From assembly GCA_934515035.1 (NCBI GenBank), contig CAKSXP010000084.1:1-7680 (forward strand): a stretch of DNA of 7,680 nt, read 5' to 3'. The position numbers and the translations under genes were made by a program. Positions 5,184 through 7,680 of the stretch are shown piece after piece. Each line of letters begins with the position of its first letter. Position 1 is the stretch's first letter. The notes below the pieces were generated by a model that saw nothing but the letters and a program-made list of their open reading frames with translations, was not told where the DNA came from and searched no databases. This stretch comes from an uncultured Oscillospiraceae bacterium. Its GTDB lineage: Bacteria > Bacillota > Clostridia > Oscillospirales > Oscillospiraceae.

Positions 5184-7133
5184 TCATATATCCAGCGCTG
5201 CAAAATAGGCGCGGAAGTTGGCCTGCGTCGCCGTTCCCGGGCGTACACAGTCCCCGATATTGACGACCTCCGGCGCGCAGTCACGCAGAGCGTCCGCAAC
5301 GGTCTCCAGCGGGCGCTGTCCGACGGAACAGATAACGGTATCCGCCGCATAAAGGATCTCGTCCCCCTCCGCATCGGCACACACCAGGCCCTCGTCCGTC
5401 ACACGCAGTCCACGCATACCGGTGTGTATCTCAACACCGTCGTGCGCCATGCGCTCAAGCAGTATCGGACGGTGGCGGCCGTTGGCGTCGGGGCAGACAC
5501 GATCCTGCATCTCAACGATCGCGACTTTTTTACCTTCCTCCGCAAGATGCACTGCGGCCTCGCAGCCGACAAGCCCTCCTCCGAGGATAACGACGCTTCC
5601 GCCCACCTTTGTCTCCGGCTCGGAAAGGTCATTGGCAATGACGACGTTTTTCCCGCCGATGCCCGGAAGCGGCGGCACGATCGGCTCCGCGCCGACGGCG
5701 CAGACCAGAACGTCGGGCTTCAGTTCCTCGCAGAGTTCCGGGGTCACTTCTGTTCCGTGGCGGATCTCAACTCCCGCCTTTCTCAGCTGCGTCTCCCGTG
5801 CCGCAACGAAAGCAAACAGATCAGACTTGAACGGTATCGCGCGTTCGGCACGCAGCGCGCCGCCAAGCTCTCCGCGCTTTTCGCAGAGCGTTACCTTATG
5901 TCCGCGCTGTGCCGCAACGAGGGCACAGGTCAGTCCGGCCGGGCCGCCGCCCGCGATCAGGACGCGCTTCGGCGTCGTCGGGTGCTGGGCAAAATTCAAT
6001 TCATATTCATGTCCGATCACGGGGTTGAGCGAGCAGATTCGGCGTCCGGTGGCCATGCGCTCGCCCATGCAGGTAAAACAGCGGCAGCAGTGAACGATCT
6101 CGTCGTCACGGCCGGTGTAAGCTTTTTTCGGCCAGTACGGGTCTGCCAGCAGCTGGCGCGCCATCTCGACGGTGTCGCACTTTCCCGAGGCTATGAGTTC
6201 GTCCATCATCGCGGGATCGCTGAGTGCGCCAAGGGCAGAGACCGGTTTTGTCAGAACCTTTTTCGCAGCCTCTGCATACTGCACCAGTCCTCCTCGCGGT
6301 ACAAACATCGGCTGATGGGTCTTGTCAAAGGAGCCCTCATGGCTGCCCGTCGACATCTGTATCAGATCGACCTTCGGTTCGACGAGCTTTGCAAACTCCA
6401 GCGCCGTATCGAGTCCGTAACCGTCCTCGCGATACTCCTCGGAGCTGATGCGTATCTCGATCGGGAACTTCGGTCCGACCTCGGCGCGGATCGCATCTAT
6501 TATCTCCAGCGTCAGACGCGCACGGTTTTCAAGGCTTCCGCCGTACTCGTCCGTTCTGTGGTTGTCCGCAGGCGAGAGGAACTGCTGCAAGAGCCACCCA
6601 TGTCCGGCGTGCAGCAGTATCATCTCAAAACCGGCTTTCTTTACGAGCGCCGCACCCTTTCCGAATTTTTCGACCAGATCGTGTATCATTTCAGCAGGCA
6701 TCTCCTCGATAACGGAACCGTTATCGAGAACACATGCGCTGGGTCCGAAACGCTTGTTGAGCTTATTTTTGCTTTTGTCCAGATTATCCGCGCCGGAATG
6801 CATACCGCTGTGATTGAGCTCTGCACAGGGGATCGCTCCGTGGCGCTTTATCGCAGCAGCCGTGGTTGCAAGTCCGGGCAGCGCGTTGGGCATGTCCAGC
6901 GCTATATTTATGTTGTGACTTTTTCCGTAAACCGTGTCGACCATACATTCCGATACGGTGACGACAGCGGCCCCGCCTTTTGCTCGAAGCTCATAAAATG
7001 CGGCCGCCTCCGGAGTCAGATAACCTTCGGGCGATATATCCGGAAACGCCATCGGCGCAGAGATTATACGGTTTTTGAGCGTTACGCCGGCAATCTTCAG
7101 GGGCGAAAAAAGGTGTGGATATTTTCTTTCCAT
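5184..7133 (-). CDS. NADH:flavin oxidoreductase of the old yellow enzyme / 2,4-dienoyl-CoA reductase (FadH, enoate reductase, BaiCD/BaiH-like) family
   Basis: The 649-residue protein matches the three-cofactor reductases that pass electrons from NAD(P)H through FAD and a 4Fe-4S cluster to FMN, which reduces an activated C=C bond. An old-yellow-enzyme TIM barrel covers about 1-340, with PLKIAG..LKNRI at the N-terminus and the signature HGWLLQQFLSPADNHRTDEY at 178-197. Cluster cysteines are C349, C352, C355 and C367. The FAD motif GGGPAG is at 395-400 and the nucleotide motif GGGLVGCE at 518-525. A Glu ends the following strand (VAIVE), favouring NADH. Candidate substrates are unsaturated acyl-CoAs, cinnamate-type acids or steroid and bile-acid enones; sequence alone cannot decide. 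The ATG at 7133 has GGAAGGAG six bases upstream. The gene is divergent from a thiolase, which favours acyl-CoA metabolism. Confidence 0.9.
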   Translation of the reverse strand: MERKYPHLFSPLKIAGVTLKNRIISAPMAFPDISPEGYLTPEAAAFYELRAKGGAAVVTVSECMVDTVYGKSHNINIALDMPNALPGLATTAAAIKRHGAIPCAELNHSGMHSGADNLDKSKNKLNKRFGPSACVLDNGSVIEEMPAEMIHDLVEKFGKGAALVKKAGFEMILLHAGHGWLLQQFLSPADNHRTDEYGGSLENRARLTLEIIDAIRAEVGPKFPIEIRISSEEYREDGYGLDTALEFAKLVEPKVDLIQMSTGSHEGSFDKTHQPMFVPRGGLVQYAEAAKKVLTKPVSALGALSDPAMMDELIASGKCDTVEMARQLLADPYWPKKAYTGRDDEIVHCCRCFTCMGERMATGRRICSLNPVIGHEYELNFAQHPTTPKRVLIAGGGPAGLTCALVAAQRGHKVTLCEKRGELGGALRAERAIPFKSDLFAFVAARETQLRKAGVEIRHGTEVTPELCEELKPDVLVCAVGAEPIVPPLPGIGGKNVVIANDLSEPETKVGGSVVILGGGLVGCEAAVHLAEEGKKVAIVEMQDRVCPDANGRHRPILLERMAHDGVEIHTGMRGLRVTDEGLVCADAEGDEILYAADTVICSVGQRPLETVADALRDCAPEVVNIGDCVRPGTATQANFRAYFAALDI

Positions 7134-7161
7134 CGTATGCTCCTTCCATGTTTTTTATTAT

Positions 7162-7189
7162 ATTAAAACATCCGAAGACGAATTGCCAA
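7162..7189 (-). promoter_or_regulatory. Promoter for the flavin oxidoreductase gene
   Basis: On the minus strand, TTGGCA (7184-7189) is followed after 16 bases by TTTAAT (7162-7167), each five of six consensus bases. A TATAAT just downstream (7157-7162) is an alternative -10 but has no -35 at normal spacing. The start site would fall near 7153-7156, about 20 bases from the ATG. Confidence 0.5.
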
Positions 7190-7210
7190 TAAGAATTGCG
7201 TTATTGCTTT

Positions 7211-7228
7211 TATAACCATCCGGTTATA
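7211..7228. promoter_or_regulatory. 18-bp dyad, candidate operator
   Basis: TATAACC (7211-7217) and GGTTATA (7222-7228) form a perfect inverted repeat around ATCC. It lies upstream of both promoters, 22 bases from the reductase -35. Its size and symmetry suit a dimeric repressor or activator. A TATACT overlaps its right arm and could be a -10 of a second plus-strand promoter, but the -35 spacing is poor. The regulator is unknown. Confidence 0.45.
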
Positions 7229-7338
7229 CTGCTGGCAGTGCCGGAAACAACAGGAAATCTCCCCCTCTCAAATGCAGCATCCGCGCAATGCTGTTACGCG
7301 ATTGCACTGCCTGCGGGCTGTATGGAAGTGAAATCCCC

Positions 7339-7367
7339 TTGCTTTTTGTTATACAACACTATATAAT
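7339..7367 (+). promoter_or_regulatory. Thiolase promoter
   Basis: A perfect TATAAT (7362-7367) lies 17 bases after TTGCTT (7339-7344, three of six consensus bases). Transcription would begin near 7373, giving a leader of about 75 bases. A short dyad, TGTT-ATAC-AACA (7347-7358), sits in the spacer, a position where a repressor could block polymerase. Confidence 0.6.
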
Positions 7368-7372
7368 ATTTT

Positions 7373-7401
7373 ATGGTTATACCATTATCATCCGATGGTA
7401 T
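7373..7401 (+). promoter_or_regulatory. Overlapping dyads at the thiolase transcription start
   Basis: ATGGT-TAT-ACCAT (7373-7385) is a short palindrome at the predicted start site. Its right part, ATACCAT (7379-7385), can instead pair with ATGGTAT (7395-7401) around nine bases. The sites could act as DNA operators or as alternative hairpins at the 5' end of the message. Confidence 0.4.
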
Positions 7402-7447
7402 GCTTATCAGTTAAATCAGCCCTTTTGGGCATTTTGGAGGTATTTCA

Positions 7448-7680
7448 ATGAAAGAAATCTATGCAGTAAGCTGCTGCCGTACGGCTATCGGCTCCTTCCA
7501 GGGTTCCCTTTCCAACACTCCGGCTTCCGAGCTCGGCGCCGTCGTCGTTAAGGCTGCTCTCGAGCGCGCCGGTCTCAAGCCCGAGCAGGTGGACGAGCTC
7601 ATGTTCGGCTGCATCCTGACCGCCGGTCAGGGCCAGAACCCCGCCCGTCAGGTCGGCGTCAAGGCCGGTCTGCCCTATTC
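7448..7680 (+). CDS. Acetyl-CoA C-acetyltransferase (thiolase), N-terminal part
   Basis: Thiolases of this type condense two acetyl-CoA to acetoacetyl-CoA, or run in reverse, as the first step of clostridial butyrate formation or the last of beta-oxidation. The 77 complete codons visible show the family N-terminus: a strand followed by RTAIGSFQGSL near residues 11-21, ASELGAVVVKAALERAGL, the VDELMFGCIL block near 49-58, and GQGQNPARQ near 62-70. The active-site Cys, normally near residue 88-90, lies beyond the window. GGAGG (7436-7440) is seven bases before ATG 7448. Codons are strongly biased to GGT/CGT and C-ending forms, as in highly expressed genes. It would be named thlA or atoB depending on role. 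It is divergent from the flavin oxidoreductase and controlled by the promoter at 7339-7367. Confidence 0.92.
   Translation, partial: MKEIYAVSCCRTAIGSFQGSLSNTPASELGAVVVKAALERAGLKPEQVDELMFGCILTAGQGQNPARQVGVKAGLPY

Larger units (their letters stand above)
7134..7447. other. Divergent regulatory region between reductase and thiolase genes
   Basis: These 314 bases carry no supported gene. They are AT-richer than the flanks and hold promoters in both directions, an 18-bp dyad, two smaller dyads around the thiolase promoter, and a small hairpin at 7274-7294 (CAGCAT pairing with ATGCTG). ATTGC recurs at 7182, 7195, 7203 and 7301. The spacing of sites suggests co-regulation of the two genes, which is inference. 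Confidence 0.6.

Noticed and set aside
5424..7166. 580-codon open frame on the plus strand, antisense to the oxidoreductase
   Set aside because: It mirrors a minus-strand gene with full family motifs. Its translation is Arg/Leu/Ser-rich without recognisable domains, and such frames are common opposite GC-rich genes.
7346..7363. Rex operator at the thiolase promoter
   Set aside because: Only the left half TTGTTA is present. The right half does not read TAACAA at the required spacing.
7419..7430. Terminator or riboswitch hairpin before the thiolase
   Set aside because: GCCC-TTTT-GGGC is a 4-bp stem only, right before the ribosome binding site. It is too short for a terminator, and no riboswitch core was recognised in the 75-base leader.
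7288..7551. 87-codon plus-strand frame over the thiolase promoter
   Set aside because: It crosses promoter and leader, then overlaps the thiolase in the wrong frame, ending in an Arg run.

Overview
The window looks like a chromosomal segment of a GC-rich Firmicute of the class Clostridia, most like a gut Oscillospiraceae-type anaerobe. This is inference. It rests on strong AGGAGG-type ribosome binding sites, a clostridial-style thiolase, an anaerobic Fe-S/flavin oxidoreductase of the enoate or dienoyl-CoA reductase type, and a Firmicutes-style protein mannosyltransferase homologue carrying an extra discoidin-like domain. No tRNA, rRNA, CRISPR array, intact insertion sequence or replication origin was seen.

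Layout. (a) Positions 1-528 hold the 3' part of an alpha/beta hydrolase that begins before the window. (b) Positions 529-906 have no intact gene. This stretch is visibly poorer in GC than what follows. It holds a small inverted repeat, a frameshifted remnant of a short coiled-coil-like gene (675-759) and a promoter with an extended -10 element (845-874). (c) Positions 907-5116 hold four tightly spaced plus-strand genes: a membrane glycosyltransferase of the protein-O-mannosyltransferase family, a PHP-family histidinol-phosphatase-like phosphoesterase, ribose-5-phosphate isomerase B (rpiB), and a membrane-anchored protein resembling the DUF4015 putative glycoside hydrolases. Gaps are 6, 13 and 6 bases, so they are probably one operon. 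The last gene has no ATG, GTG or TTG at the place where its protein clearly begins; an ACG at 4055 fits. (d) A strong bidirectional terminator (5134-5165) sits between convergent genes. (e) Positions 5184-7133, minus strand, hold an FMN/4Fe-4S/FAD oxidoreductase of the old yellow enzyme/2,4-dienoyl-CoA reductase type. (f) Positions 7134-7447 are a divergent regulatory region with promoters for both flanking genes and several dyads sharing the heptamer GTTATAC. (g) From 7448 an acetyl-CoA C-acetyltransferase (thiolase) begins and runs off the window.

How the genes relate. The four-gene operon mixes an envelope glycosyltransferase and a putative exported glycosidase-like protein with two soluble small-molecule enzymes, so shared function is not obvious. 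The divergent reductase and thiolase make sense together in acyl-CoA or fermentative fatty-acid metabolism, with a shared control region. Nothing here is clearly a new multi-gene system. The best leads are the ACG start, the altered active-site motif of the DUF4015-like protein, and the repeated dyads around the thiolase promoter.
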